This document shows, piece after piece, positions 25,884-34,818 of a stretch of 38,108 bases of DNA. The stretch comes from Sporolactobacillus mangiferae (GTDB lineage: Bacteria; Bacillota; Bacilli; Bacillales; Sporolactobacillaceae). Within the stretch, counting starts at the first letter, position 1. Every line of letters starts with the position of its first letter. The position numbers and the translations under genes were made by a program. The notes under the pieces are model-generated. The model saw nothing but the letters and a program-made list of their open reading frames with translations. It had not been told where the DNA came from and ran no database searches. The stretch lies in contig NZ_JAMAST010000022.1 in NCBI RefSeq assembly GCF_023336505.1, forward strand, positions 1 to 38,108, written 5' to 3'.

Positions 25884-26048
25884 ATGTCTGGAATTGAAGC
25901 GATGATCAAAATCAATAACGCTAAACTTGTCGAATTGAAAAACTATGAACAGAATCACAAAAAAAGTCTCGTTGATCGAGTGATTTATTATGCCGTCGTT
26001 CACGAAATTGAGTATCTTGAAAGACAAAATAGAGAGCTCGAAGCTTAA
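25884..26048 (+). CDS. Small hypothetical protein, 54 residues
   Basis: An ATG at 25884 follows AAAGGGG by ten bases and opens a 54-residue frame. The predicted protein is helical and charged, with EIEYLERQNRELEA at its end resembling a coiled coil. I do not recognise the family. It lies beside the integrase-like tail in the decayed phage area, so a phage or mobile-element origin is likely. Confidence 0.5.
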   Translation: MSGIEAMIKINNAKLVELKNYEQNHKKSLVDRVIYYAVVHEIEYLERQNRELEA

Positions 26049-26289
26049 ACAGCGTTGCCCAAATTTTACAAGAAAAAGCATTAATTAATAAAAATCGTAC
26101 CTGTTAACCTCTCACGGGGTACAAAAAACCATAGTATTGATCACGTGTAACCGTTCTTTTTGCCAAAAGCTTGATTTGCACGATCATTTGATACCATGGA
26201 TAATAGAGTTGTTTGGGAAATAGCAAACCTAATATAAGAAATACCCATCCATATTGAGGAGTGGATGGGTATTTCTTATATTATTTAAT
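26049..26289. other. Intergenic DNA with a long hairpin
   Basis: No gene is seen between the 54-residue ORF and the HNH remnant. Its main feature is the 21-bp palindrome listed separately; the rest is AT-rich without repeats I could identify. Confidence 0.4.
26231..26282. terminator. Perfect 21-bp inverted repeat, probable bidirectional terminator
   Basis: Bases 26231-26251 pair without mismatch with 26262-26282 around a 10-base loop; the core is ATACCCATCCA/TGGATGGGTAT. AT-rich arms give T-rich ends on both strands. It lies between the small + strand ORF and the end of the minus-strand HNH remnant, a normal place for a shared terminator, though the stem is unusually long and perfect. Confidence 0.6.
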
Positions 26290-26400
26290 TAAATTGTAAA
26301 TACTTGGGTTGTTTATGTTCATTGTTGTCAGATAGATCTTATGATACGCGATCACACTCGGCACCCCACATCGTTCACAACATCCATACTTTTCTATGAA
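26290..26400 (-). pseudogene. HNH endonuclease remnant (copy B)
   Basis: The minus strand reads FIEKYGCCERCGVPSVIAYHK, then IYLTTMNINNPSIYNLI. This aligns with the truncated HNH frame at 34681-34797 and continues further into the HNH domain than that copy does. The zinc-type CERC pair is kept but the first catalytic-type His is Tyr (AYHK instead of VHHK), and the frame lacks its start. Nucleotide similarity to copy A is clear over about 90 bases. Confidence 0.65.
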
Positions 26401-26424
26401 TCATGCACCAGGACTTCGATCGAT

Positions 26425-26603
26425 AGAACCTGTATTTCCGAATTTTGTAACGATGTTTGTAGAATCCTTAATTTAAAGCCATTTTCTCTTTGAATAAATC
26501 GTTACAAATTTCAATGTGGGACGAGTGTGAAAAATCGGTACAAACAGATATACATCAACGTTTTTAAGCATTTCTCGTTATACATTTCGGGAATGCAGGA
26601 TAG
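26425..26603. repeat. Insertion with 11-bp inverted repeats inside the phage remnant
   Basis: Compared with the other copy of the phage module, about 180 bases are inserted between two GATAGAA motifs (26422-26428 and 26600-26606). Inside, TTTGTAACGAT (26444-26454) and ATCGTTACAAA (26498-26508) are perfect inverted repeats. It may be a miniature non-autonomous element with a GATAGAA target duplication; no transposase is encoded. Confidence 0.4.
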
Positions 26604-26614
26604 AAGGTCTTAGC

Positions 26615-26689
26615 TCATGGCTTCATGGCTTCATTGCCAGTGTTCATTTTAATTGTTTGAATGATCGCATACTTTTCTGAATCCTTATC
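26615..26689 (-). pseudogene. Remnant of the 80-residue phage protein (copy B)
   Basis: The minus strand reads DKDSEKYAIIQTIKMNTGNE and AMKP then stop, which aligns in frame with the C-terminus DKDAGKYPVIRTIENERLCH of the protein at 34819-35061. The upstream part is lost at about 26690. Order and spacing relative to the HNH remnant are the same as in copy A apart from the insertion. Confidence 0.7.
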
Positions 26690-26795
26690 CGCAGCCTGTT
26701 ATGCTTGTAACAATAAGTCTTTATATATGAACCTCCTACCACGATCACATGTACACAACGTTAAGTAAATAGTTAAGGACATCAAATACATTTTA

Positions 26796-27248
26796 TTAAT
26801 CTTCATCAGTAATTCGAAAAACAATTGAATGTAAAGCGCGAGTAGCATCAATGGCATGCCTCCCCCAGTGAGTTTCAAAACTGAACTTCCAAGTTCCAAG
26901 TGCACCCTCCGTTTTTCCTTTGTTATATAATAATATTCCTTCCTGCAAATCATGATAAATATCCGATATATCGTCGGTCAAACTCGCATGAATAGGCTCA
27001 TCGAGTTGATATGCATCAAATACCTCCCAGTAGTAGTCATTTTTCCCAATATTTAGATTTGGATAAGAAATATTATCATTTATTGATTCAACTTGATCAA
27101 ATTCAGTCTTTGATAACTTAACTCCGCTCGCATAAATATTTAGAATCTTTTCAAGTAGTAATTTATAGTTTAACGAGTCATCAATAATATCAATGAAATC
27201 ACAGTACATTTTAGCATTTCTATAAAACTCGTTTGCTATTTCTAACAT
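26796..27248 (-). CDS. DUF5063-like protein, probable immunity protein
   Basis: The 150-residue acidic, soluble protein ends with the pattern DIYHDLQEGILLYN, then W-F-FETHWGRHAIDATRALH, which I recognise as DUF5063. It starts 30 bases after the stop codon of the YD-repeat toxin gene on the same strand; cognate immunity genes occupy exactly this place in polymorphic toxin loci. ATG 27248 is preferred, with AGGTGGTGG before it. It would neutralise the C-terminal toxin domain in the cytosol. The pairing is inferred from position. Confidence 0.72.
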   Translation of the reverse strand: MLEIANEFYRNAKMYCDFIDIIDDSLNYKLLLEKILNIYASGVKLSKTEFDQVESINDNISYPNLNIGKNDYYWEVFDAYQLDEPIHASLTDDISDIYHDLQEGILLYNKGKTEGALGTWKFSFETHWGRHAIDATRALHSIVFRITDED

Positions 27249-27278
27249 TACAATCACCACCACCTAAGTATGTGAAAT

Positions 27279-30200
27279 TCAGTGTCTCAATTTAGATCTC
27301 AATTTTGCGATATCTCTTTCCCATACTTCAATTTCATGTTCCCAGTGTTTTCTATCTCTTGAGTGAGGATTCCGTCTAAGTTTCTGCTTATGCTCCCGTA
27401 CTCTTTTTTCCAAACTATTAATTTGTTTTTTTACTTTTTTGTTATTCTGTGCTTTCATAAATATTGACTTAGCTTTTCTTGAGAGATGCCAAACTCCATA
27501 GCCAACATAATATGCCCCAGCAGCAATTAATACTCCTGCCGCAACATATTCACCCACCACTGGAATAAATAGTATCGCTGCCAATGCAAAATTTCCATCA
27601 GGATCCACATTGATCATCGGATTATTTTCCGCATAGGTGTATCCGTTTTGCGATAGTGTGTTATCATCATCGCCTGAATCTGGATCCATGGATAAAAAGT
27701 TGCCATTCTGAGGGTCATAGTAACGAGCCTGCAAATAATAATGCTTGGTTTCTGAATCATAGGTGTAGCTGGCATACCGAACGTCATTATCTTTGGCAAT
27801 GGCTCCGTCTTCACTAAGGATGTTTCCATAGGCATCATATGTGTACGAACCCACTTTGTCGCCGGATTCGTTGACAATTTGAACCACATCGCCGCGCTGA
27901 TTTGTCAGGAAATAGTAAGGCGTCGTTTTCCAGTTGCCGGAGGAGTCCTTATCTTTAACAACCATGCCGACGACATGACCGTTCGGATCCCATTGGTAAT
28001 AGTGATAGGATTGAAGATCATTTCCCCTTTTTGTGATTTCAAGAATCAAATTATTGCTGTCACTGTCATAATAGTATTCGTTGGTCTGATCACCAACAAA
28101 TTTTTTCGTACGCAACCCATTTTCGTCGTAGGCATACCGTGCAACTTCCGTTCCATCAAGTTTTGACACCTTCGTCTGATTGCCAAGTGCATCGTACGCA
28201 TAGTTAAATTGATCATCCTGAATTAAATTGCCATCGACATCGTAGCGAAAGGCCGTGTCGTTCTTCGTCAGAATCTGATTGGCGTCATTGTAAGTAAATG
28301 TAGCGGCTGTTCCATTGACCTGACTGGCTGTCCGATTGCCAACGCTATCGTACGTATACGTATTCGTCGTTCCATCCGGAAGAACCTCTTTCGTTAGCTG
28401 ACTGTTTCCATCATACGTGTACGTTGAATCCCCATCCGAATCTGAAGCCTTGGTGATGTTCCCCGAATGGTCATAGCTGTAAGAAACGTTCAGTGTTGCT
28501 GAACCGTCGGAGCCCTTTGTATACGATAATCCGGTTAAATGATTGGCCTCGTCATAGGTATAGCTGTTGGTGAAAAGCCCGTTATTCAGATTGATTGCCG
28601 TCTTATTATGTGTCAGATCATAGGTATACGCAAGCTGAAGCAGGTCAGCTCCATCGGATTCAGTAACCTTGACATTGTCCACTTTTCCTTCCGGCGTATA
28701 GGCAAACGACTGATCTAAATTTAAAGGCTGCGTGCTCTCCGTCATCGACACGTTCTGCTTCGTCAGCTGACTATTGGCATCGTAGCTGTTCTTGGTTTGG
28801 AAATTCCCCTGAATGTAGTTGGTCAGCAGTCCTTCAGCGGTATAAGCCCATTTCTTTGTCACTAGTGGAGTGTTTGTGGTTAAATCCGTATAAGTGCGCT
28901 CGGTTGGGTTACCCGCATCATCGTACGTATTCGACCACCCCAAGACATTTTGTCCTGCTTTTTGAACCGTGGCTTTCGTCACCTGATTGACCTCATCATA
29001 ATCATATTGCATCGTAATCCCGGAATTCAAGGTTTCTTTCGCGAGATTCCCGTTTGCGTCGTAGGTGTTCGATGTTTTCATCGTGGTGGTTCCGTTAACT
29101 GGCAATTCCGTCGCCAGAAGCTGATTGTTGCCGTTGTACGTATAGGCTTTGGTCTTCCCCTTCGCATTAGTCAGAGACGTCATGTTGCCGTTATCGTCAT
29201 AGGTGTAACTTGTTTTATTGCCGTTGCCGTCAGTTACCGACGTCTTAAGATCTGCATTCAGCGGATCATAGGTGTACTGCGTTGTCCGTCCGTCAGCGTC
29301 CGTCTCACGAATCGTCTGGCCGTAGTCATTATATGCGGTAGTGGTGGTATTCCACTTGGCATCCGTTTCGACTTCTTTAAGGCTGCTATCTTGATAGTCC
29401 GTTGTACTGTACGTCTGATTTGGATAAACAACTTTCGTTTGACGGCCATATTCATCATAGCTGTACTTAGTAATCTCTTCGCCGATCTGAGTTTGCGTCA
29501 AATTGGCACCCGTATACTGGTTGGTCGTTTTTGTGCCATCGGGATCGGTTTTTTCGATGACATGATTTTGATCATCATACCGATAAGTGGTGGTCTTGCC
29601 ATCCTTGTCGGTATCACTTAACGTATTCCCACGACTGTCATACGTATGGGTTGCCGACTTCCCATTTTCATCGGTATCCGTCAGTACATTGTAATTGTCA
29701 TCATAAGTCACTTTTGACATCGTTCCGTCTGCATTTTCCGTATGCGCGACTGCGTACGTATCGTGATCAGTGTCCCGCTGATAGGAGGTCGTCCGTCCCG
29801 TCGTATCACTCACTTCATAGCCATTGTTCGTATCATCATAATGATAGGTGGTGGAAACGGATTCAGCTCCGGACTTTTGCGGTTCAAGTATCGACAGTTC
29901 ATGAGCGTCATAACTGATTGTATCCACATTGCTCTTGCTGTCGGTGAATTCGGTCATCTGACCGTCCTCATCATAGTCAAACTGATTCGTCAGTGTTCGG
30001 GTCGTTCCATTCGCCCGGGTCGTTGTCTGCACGAGACGATCTCCATCATACTGGTACTCAATCGAACGATCTTTAAAGGTCAGTTTCGTTATTCTCCCAT
30101 TCGTATAGGTCAACTGGATCGGATTTCGAACGAGTACACCGGAATGATCCACCTCAGCAATCTGGGTCAATTGATCGCCCGTATTATACGTAAACCGAAT

Positions 30201-31541
30201 TTCGTTCTGATTGGCATCCTGATAGGCAAAAAGTCGAAACTGCGCGACTTGATTGGGGTCTTGTTCGAACAGTTTCGAGAAGCCATCGGTATCTTTCAAA
30301 CGATAGCCGCTTGTTCCGTTCACCGTTTCCTTTGTCAAGGTCAGATATTTTCCTTTAGGCGATACGTAGGCACTTTTAGCCGTGTCATAGAGAAACGTAT
30401 GACTCGTGCCGTCTTCATCATCATATGTGATTATCGGTGTCGCCGAAGTATCTTTCTTTGTCAGCCGTTCATTGCCGGAGAATGTCCACCCCTCCCCGAA
30501 TGCGGACTGGCGATTTGATCGGGTGTTATAACTTCGGACCAATGTGAAGTCAATGGGACTGCGCGTAAATAGTGCCTGATCATCAAACTGCATCACTAAA
30601 TTACCGGTAGTTACATTGACCGAACCCTTGGCATTCCCCATCTCATGCTTATCATACGTGAAATAATCTTCGAGTCCCAGTTGGTCTCCGTGCTTTGCAA
30701 TTGTGACAAATTGATCCGAAGAGGCCAAACTTACTCCTCGTTCTCCACTTATTTTCCCTTTTTCACTTGATGAAGCATTTTGATCGTTATATCGGAACGC
30801 ACGGACATGAACCTGATAGGCCTTCTGATCGATCAAGGACTGCGATGCTCCGGTAATCTGATACTGATGCGTTGGATCCATGGGCAGATCCGTGATGTTG
30901 CTAAATAGCGAGATCCCTTTGGAGCTCCATGAGGTCACTTTACCGACTTCAAAGGAATGGAACGCTTTGCCATCAGAAAGCTCTACCCGATAGCCGCCCG
31001 CGCCAGTCACCGGACTCCAGGTCACATTCAGAGCCCCCAAGTTGTTAACCGTATCGGTCAAGTCCCCGCTGGCAGCGACATTTTTCGGCGTGTCCAGTGG
31101 AATATAGCCATACTGAGAATCAGAAAAAGGAGTGGTTCCCAGTGCAGAATAGGCCTTAATCCGAATCGAATAGCGATGGAAAGAGCCATAATCCCCGCCT
31201 GCAGCTATGGCATTTTGATAGACTGAATTGGGATCAATCGGCAGTTCTGAGCCGGTTTTATTATGATGCTGCAGATAACCACCTGATGTGATTTCACCAT
31301 CAGTCGGCCATAATTTCTGCCCCTTTGTTGACCAGCTTGTCACATTGCCCACATTATATTCTTCATAACCCTTCCCGTTGTAGATCAGAACTTTATATCC
31401 TGTTGCATTAGGAACTGCGTTCCATGAGAAATCAAGCCATCCCCGACCTTTATTTGTTGCATCGTTTTCCGGATAGGCGTAGGCTTTCACTGTCGGACGG
31501 TTGGGGGTATCTACAAGATTCGCCGGTATCGCTTTTTTCAC
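27279..31541 (-). CDS. WapA-type YD/RHS-repeat protein, C-terminal part with toxin tail
   Basis: The 1420-residue frame starts at GTG 31541, overlapping the TGA of the preceding frame as GTGA. It has two fibronectin-like domains (to about residue 265, with VTSWSTKG and VTSWSSKG), many YD repeats (about 300-1290) and the RHS core end RYYDPQNGNFLSMDPDSG and DPDGN near 1310. The last 107 residues are the variable toxin region: two hydrophobic segments, then a very basic helical tail with KHWEHEIEVWERDIAKLRSK. It lacks a signal peptide, so export requires fusion to the upstream frame; a one-base frameshift in a single wapA-like gene is the simplest reading. Confidence 0.85.
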   Translation of the reverse strand: MKKAIPANLVDTPNRPTVKAYAYPENDATNKGRGWLDFSWNAVPNATGYKVLIYNGKGYEEYNVGNVTSWSTKGQKLWPTDGEITSGGYLQHHNKTGSELPIDPNSVYQNAIAAGGDYGSFHRYSIRIKAYSALGTTPFSDSQYGYIPLDTPKNVAASGDLTDTVNNLGALNVTWSPVTGAGGYRVELSDGKAFHSFEVGKVTSWSSKGISLFSNITDLPMDPTHQYQITGASQSLIDQKAYQVHVRAFRYNDQNASSSEKGKISGERGVSLASSDQFVTIAKHGDQLGLEDYFTYDKHEMGNAKGSVNVTTGNLVMQFDDQALFTRSPIDFTLVRSYNTRSNRQSAFGEGWTFSGNERLTKKDTSATPIITYDDEDGTSHTFLYDTAKSAYVSPKGKYLTLTKETVNGTSGYRLKDTDGFSKLFEQDPNQVAQFRLFAYQDANQNEIRFTYNTGDQLTQIAEVDHSGVLVRNPIQLTYTNGRITKLTFKDRSIEYQYDGDRLVQTTTRANGTTRTLTNQFDYDEDGQMTEFTDSKSNVDTISYDAHELSILEPQKSGAESVSTTYHYDDTNNGYEVSDTTGRTTSYQRDTDHDTYAVAHTENADGTMSKVTYDDNYNVLTDTDENGKSATHTYDSRGNTLSDTDKDGKTTTYRYDDQNHVIEKTDPDGTKTTNQYTGANLTQTQIGEEITKYSYDEYGRQTKVVYPNQTYSTTDYQDSSLKEVETDAKWNTTTTAYNDYGQTIRETDADGRTTQYTYDPLNADLKTSVTDGNGNKTSYTYDDNGNMTSLTNAKGKTKAYTYNGNNQLLATELPVNGTTTMKTSNTYDANGNLAKETLNSGITMQYDYDEVNQVTKATVQKAGQNVLGWSNTYDDAGNPTERTYTDLTTNTPLVTKKWAYTAEGLLTNYIQGNFQTKNSYDANSQLTKQNVSMTESTQPLNLDQSFAYTPEGKVDNVKVTESDGADLLQLAYTYDLTHNKTAINLNNGLFTNSYTYDEANHLTGLSYTKGSDGSATLNVSYSYDHSGNITKASDSDGDSTYTYDGNSQLTKEVLPDGTTNTYTYDSVGNRTASQVNGTAATFTYNDANQILTKNDTAFRYDVDGNLIQDDQFNYAYDALGNQTKVSKLDGTEVARYAYDENGLRTKKFVGDQTNEYYYDSDSNNLILEITKRGNDLQSYHYYQWDPNGHVVGMVVKDKDSSGNWKTTPYYFLTNQRGDVVQIVNESGDKVGSYTYDAYGNILSEDGAIAKDNDVRYASYTYDSETKHYYLQARYYDPQNGNFLSMDPDSGDDDNTLSQNGYTYAENNPMINVDPDGNFALAAILFIPVVGEYVAAGVLIAAGAYYVGYGVWHLSRKAKSIFMKAQNNKKVKKQINSLEKRVREHKQKLRRNPHSRDRKHWEHEIEVWERDIAKLRSKLRH

Positions 31542-33316
31542 TTCGGCAGTGCCGGGCTGTTCCCACCCGGATACTTCGCAATGACACGGAATCCGTAATC
31601 CTTTCGCGTGGTGGCAGTCCCACTTTTAGCAGAAAAGAAATCGCTCGGATTCACAGCTAATTCTGTTCCCGTCCCGTCCAGCTTATACGTTGAACTGCTG
31701 GAATAGGGTGCCTTCGGAAAGATATTTTTACCTTTTGATGTCCAGCTTGTTCCGCTTCCGGAATAGACCGTTTCAAATCCTTTTCCGTCGAACAATTGCA
31801 GTTCGTAAGCGCTCGCTCCATCAGCCTTCGCCCAACTGACATTGACGTACCCTGTTGACTGCCCGATCCCATTCTGAGCGGCCGTGACGGACGGATTCGT
31901 CATCGTTGGGTAATGATAACTGATCGCTAACTTTGCCTTGTTCGCACTTTCGCCGGCAGTTATTTTCTTCCAATAGGTTTGGCCATTACCATTGGTATGG
32001 AATTTAAATCCTTCATTTGAATAATCTCCTTTGACAAAACCTTGTACCGCACTTTTTACGTTTAAAGTAGCCCACTGATCACGCGCAACGGATGTACTTG
32101 TAATATTGGTCGAACTCGGACGATTATTCCATGTTAATTGGTTTGCATTCCAATAACTGTTCGCACGATCGACCCAGAGACCTGTCTTTTGCGTTGTATA
32201 ATAAGAATGCGTGACATATACGTTCAAATTAGCCGAGTCGATGATTGCGCCTTTTAACTCACCAACGATAGCAAATTTAATAAACGCATAGTTTGTCCCT
32301 GTTGTGCTGTCGTATTTCCCTACTTTCAAAACATACTCACCTTGCGTGGAATCCCATTCTTTATTGTAGTTTGTCGTAGGGTAAGCACTTGATATAAAAG
32401 TATCGGCCAACACATTTAGTGTAACCGATGGATCGATGTAAACAGGATATACACGATCTGGTGAAGTTAACCAATCCTTGTCCACAATAAGACGAATTTT
32501 ATAACTTTGATCCCCTGTTTGTTCGAGCTCGTAGTGTACTTTTGAGGACTTGACTCCATTTCCTAAACCAGGATTAATATTTGAATCTTCCATTATGGGT
32601 CTTGGCATCATAAATATGTTCTGTTTGTACGCTTCGTCTTTATAAAAACCAATGGAACCGTCATCATTTACATGTGGATTGAGCGTCGTATGAAGATCGT
32701 ATTCGAATTGATGAATCCCTTTGTATTCATGAAGGATCCAATCCTCTTTCACTTCTTTATTGAAAGAGATGTGGCGTAAATCCATACCTGGAAATATATC
32801 TTTATAGACCAGTTGATTTTTGTTATGTTCCATTTTGGATGAAGGATTAGGCGATACTTCACCCGAGTCATCAAAGGCTTTAATTTGATCAATGGTTAAT
32901 GTATCACTACCAAATCGATACCTGATTTTCTTATTTTTTTGTAATTTTTTCGGATAGTTAACTTTTAATTGAGTTGCATCGGTCTGCATTTCATCAGAGC
33001 TTGTATCCGAAACGATCTTGTCCGAAATATTCTCCCACTTACCCTTAAATTTATTGTGAATAGGTTCAGCGTATATTTCCTTGGTGAGCTGCCCCGTGTC
33101 GTCAACAAGTGTTTTTGAATAGGCATCGCGCGCCGAAACCAATTCTTTCTTTGTCTGAGGCTTCTTGTTTACATTTGCAGTAGTAGAAGCAGATGGATGC
33201 ACCTTTTCTTTTTGGCTCCCTGCACTGTCTGCAGAAGCAACACTGGGTAAGAGACTGATAATTAGTGTCGCACAGAGCAGTGTGCATAGCCATTTTTTCA
33301 ATTGTGTGAAAAACAT
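31538..33316 (-). CDS. WapA-type protein, N-terminal secreted part
   Basis: The 592-residue frame begins with a signal peptide (FFTQLKKW, hydrophobic run, ASA-DS near residue 30), then a domain with DDTGQLTKEIYAEPIHN, a DNRLRE-type region near 300-470 with RPSSTN and ITAGESANKAKLAI, and one fibronectin-like domain with GTSWTSKG. It ends abruptly at SPALPK where homologous architecture would go on; the next fibronectin-like domain starts at once in the other frame. AGGGGGA precedes ATG 33316. In the intact form this part would carry the protein out of the cell. Confidence 0.85.
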   Translation of the reverse strand: MFFTQLKKWLCTLLCATLIISLLPSVASADSAGSQKEKVHPSASTTANVNKKPQTKKELVSARDAYSKTLVDDTGQLTKEIYAEPIHNKFKGKWENISDKIVSDTSSDEMQTDATQLKVNYPKKLQKNKKIRYRFGSDTLTIDQIKAFDDSGEVSPNPSSKMEHNKNQLVYKDIFPGMDLRHISFNKEVKEDWILHEYKGIHQFEYDLHTTLNPHVNDDGSIGFYKDEAYKQNIFMMPRPIMEDSNINPGLGNGVKSSKVHYELEQTGDQSYKIRLIVDKDWLTSPDRVYPVYIDPSVTLNVLADTFISSAYPTTNYNKEWDSTQGEYVLKVGKYDSTTGTNYAFIKFAIVGELKGAIIDSANLNVYVTHSYYTTQKTGLWVDRANSYWNANQLTWNNRPSSTNITSTSVARDQWATLNVKSAVQGFVKGDYSNEGFKFHTNGNGQTYWKKITAGESANKAKLAISYHYPTMTNPSVTAAQNGIGQSTGYVNVSWAKADGASAYELQLFDGKGFETVYSGSGTSWTSKGKNIFPKAPYSSSSTYKLDGTGTELAVNPSDFFSAKSGTATTRKDYGFRVIAKYPGGNSPALPK

Positions 33317-33471
33317 TTATTTTCCCCCTGTTGATCCAAAGGTTCTTGACCTTCAGATCTCTCATCTATGCATTCATTTGAGCATAGATTGATTATATTG
33401 GAGAAACAAATAGGAGCACAATAGATTTTACATAATCACTGCATCGATATTTTTCGACAAATTTTGCGTAG

Positions 33472-33828
33472 AGAAGGTTTTCACTACATTTTCATGTCTC
33501 TGATTATTCGAGTATTTTTAGACAAATGAAACTTGATACAGCTACTGACTATGGACTAGACATTTATCATAAGGCATTGAATATATTTGCCGATAATTGG
33601 GACCATGAACCTGTATGCGGTGTTTCCGTCACCCTTTCAGATTTACAGCCGATGTCATCTTACCAACTGGACTTATTCGGCCGGGTCGAACAGAAGAAGA
33701 AATTAAGCACCGCAGTAGACGCTATTTATAATAAATATGGCAAAACCGCTTTGCTTCACGGATCCTCTTTACTTCTAGGTGGGAAATGGATTAATCGTGC
33801 AGGTAAGATTGGGGGGCATTATAAATGA
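33472..33828 (+). pseudogene. C-terminal fragment of a Y-family DNA polymerase (UvrX/DinB-like)
   Basis: An open frame from 33472 reads FRQMKLDTATDYGLDIYHKA, a QLDLF clamp-binding motif, SSLL and finally KIGGHYK, which is the usual end of UvrX-type phage or plasmid translesion polymerases. An ATG at 33526 begins a possible 100-residue product. The catalytic palm and finger parts are missing; a stop codon lies at 33469-33471. It is probably a leftover of a prophage or plasmid gene. Confidence 0.8.
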
Positions 33829-34057
33829 AGGTAAATAAGTTAACAAATATTGGAAGCAGTGGCGATGACAGATCGTCAGCCTGTTGATCACATTTAAATC
33901 ACCAATGCAGCGAGAACGGCTCCATCCGAATACAACAGATTCGAACGAGGTTCGCCGGTAGCCTAATCGAGTTCCCACTGAACCGACTGCAAACAGCTGC
34001 TCAAGCGCCAATGTACGCCCAACTAAATAATCCGAACTGTTTCTTTATAAACAGCTC
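33829..34057. other. Degraded DNA between the polymerase fragment and IS110 remnant
   Basis: Only short frames are present. A 20-residue frame starts after GGGGGG at 33824 but resembles nothing known. The YolD-like gene that often follows UvrX genes is not visible. The segment may hold the lost N-terminal part of the IS110 element, too degraded to read. Confidence 0.35.
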
Positions 34058-34645
34058 ACGAGTGATGCGAAGAACCGGATTCATCGCGTTTTACAGCCAC
34101 CTTCTCTGAATTGAAACAAATGACTCTAATCCATACTAAACAGGTCTACTATCAGCTAGTCAGACGATTCTACCAGTCACAGAGGGGAGCGATCATTCAT
34201 TGGCCGACGTAACAGAACAGATCCTCCAGTCAACGCTGAAGCTCATTGGACGTCAACGTGCCGAGGCTGGCAAAACAGTCGATTCGATGTACCACAAGTT
34301 TTTTTATCCGGCCGTCCCCAATGAATCACCAGTAGTGAAATAGGCTGTCTTACTGAGCCGATCAGACTCTAACGCTCTCCGCCCAGCGAAAAGCGGGAAT
34401 CGAGAAGCAACTGCGAGCCGAAACGCTCCCGGAATACTCCGTTTATCTCAGATTTGCCTGACTGCGATCATCGCTGAATTGGGGAATTTGTTCCCACTTC
34501 GATTCTCCGAATCAAATCAACGCCTACATTGGTATCGATCTTCATCACTACAAATCAGGGCAGTATACGGCTGCTGATACGATCAGTAAGCGTGAGATGC
34601 CCTGGCACGAAAAATCCTGCACCGATCGATCCATCGGAACTATTG
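34058..34645 (+). pseudogene. Degraded IS110-family transposase
   Basis: Pieces in shifting frames read TSDAKNRIHRVLQ (34058), ELKQMTLIHTKQVYYQLVRR, TAIIAELGNL and FDSPNQINAYIGIDLHHYKS through ISKREMP (about 34495-34600). These match the C-terminal half of IS110-type transposases in order. Several frameshifts and stops separate them. The N-terminal DEDD domain was not recognised in 33829-34057. The right end abuts the truncated HNH gene, so the element may have disrupted it. Confidence 0.7.
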
Positions 34646-34680
34646 CTTCCACCGCCCGCTTTACTTATTTGAGTGGTAAT

Positions 34681-34797
34681 AATGTTCGTTGGTGTCAGAT
34701 AGATCTTATGATGCACGATCACGCCCGGCGCACCGCATCGTTCACACAATCCATGCTTCTCGATGAAGTGAAGTAGGCTTGTCGCGTTGTTCGCCAT
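34681..34797 (-). pseudogene. HNH endonuclease, truncated N-terminal part (copy A)
   Basis: The minus strand from ATG 34797 reads MANNATSLLHFIEKHGLCER, then CGAPGVIVHHKIYLTPTNI, the start of a phage-type HNH endonuclease with CERC zinc pair and the VHHK motif. After about residue 39 the frame runs into the IS110 remnant and has no further HNH similarity, so the second CxxC and the final histidine are missing. The 80-residue phage protein gene lies 21 bases upstream. Confidence 0.7.
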
Positions 34798-34818
34798 GCC
34801 TTGGATCGATAGAAGGTC

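Noticed and set aside
26699-26953. 84-residue minus-strand ORF overlapping the immunity gene
   Set aside because: It is out of frame with the DUF5063-like gene and has no start signal.
28950-30518. Long + strand ORFs opposite the YD-repeat gene
   Set aside because: They are antisense shadows of the repetitive YD region, without start signals.
31538-31560. Programmed -1 frameshifting at the A6 run to join the two WapA frames
   Set aside because: The A run lies just after the stop codon of the first frame, so ribosomes would meet the stop before slipping there; coupling or a plain indel fits better.
33775-34011. 78-residue minus-strand ORF in the IS110 area
   Set aside because: No ribosome site or family resemblance; part of degraded DNA.
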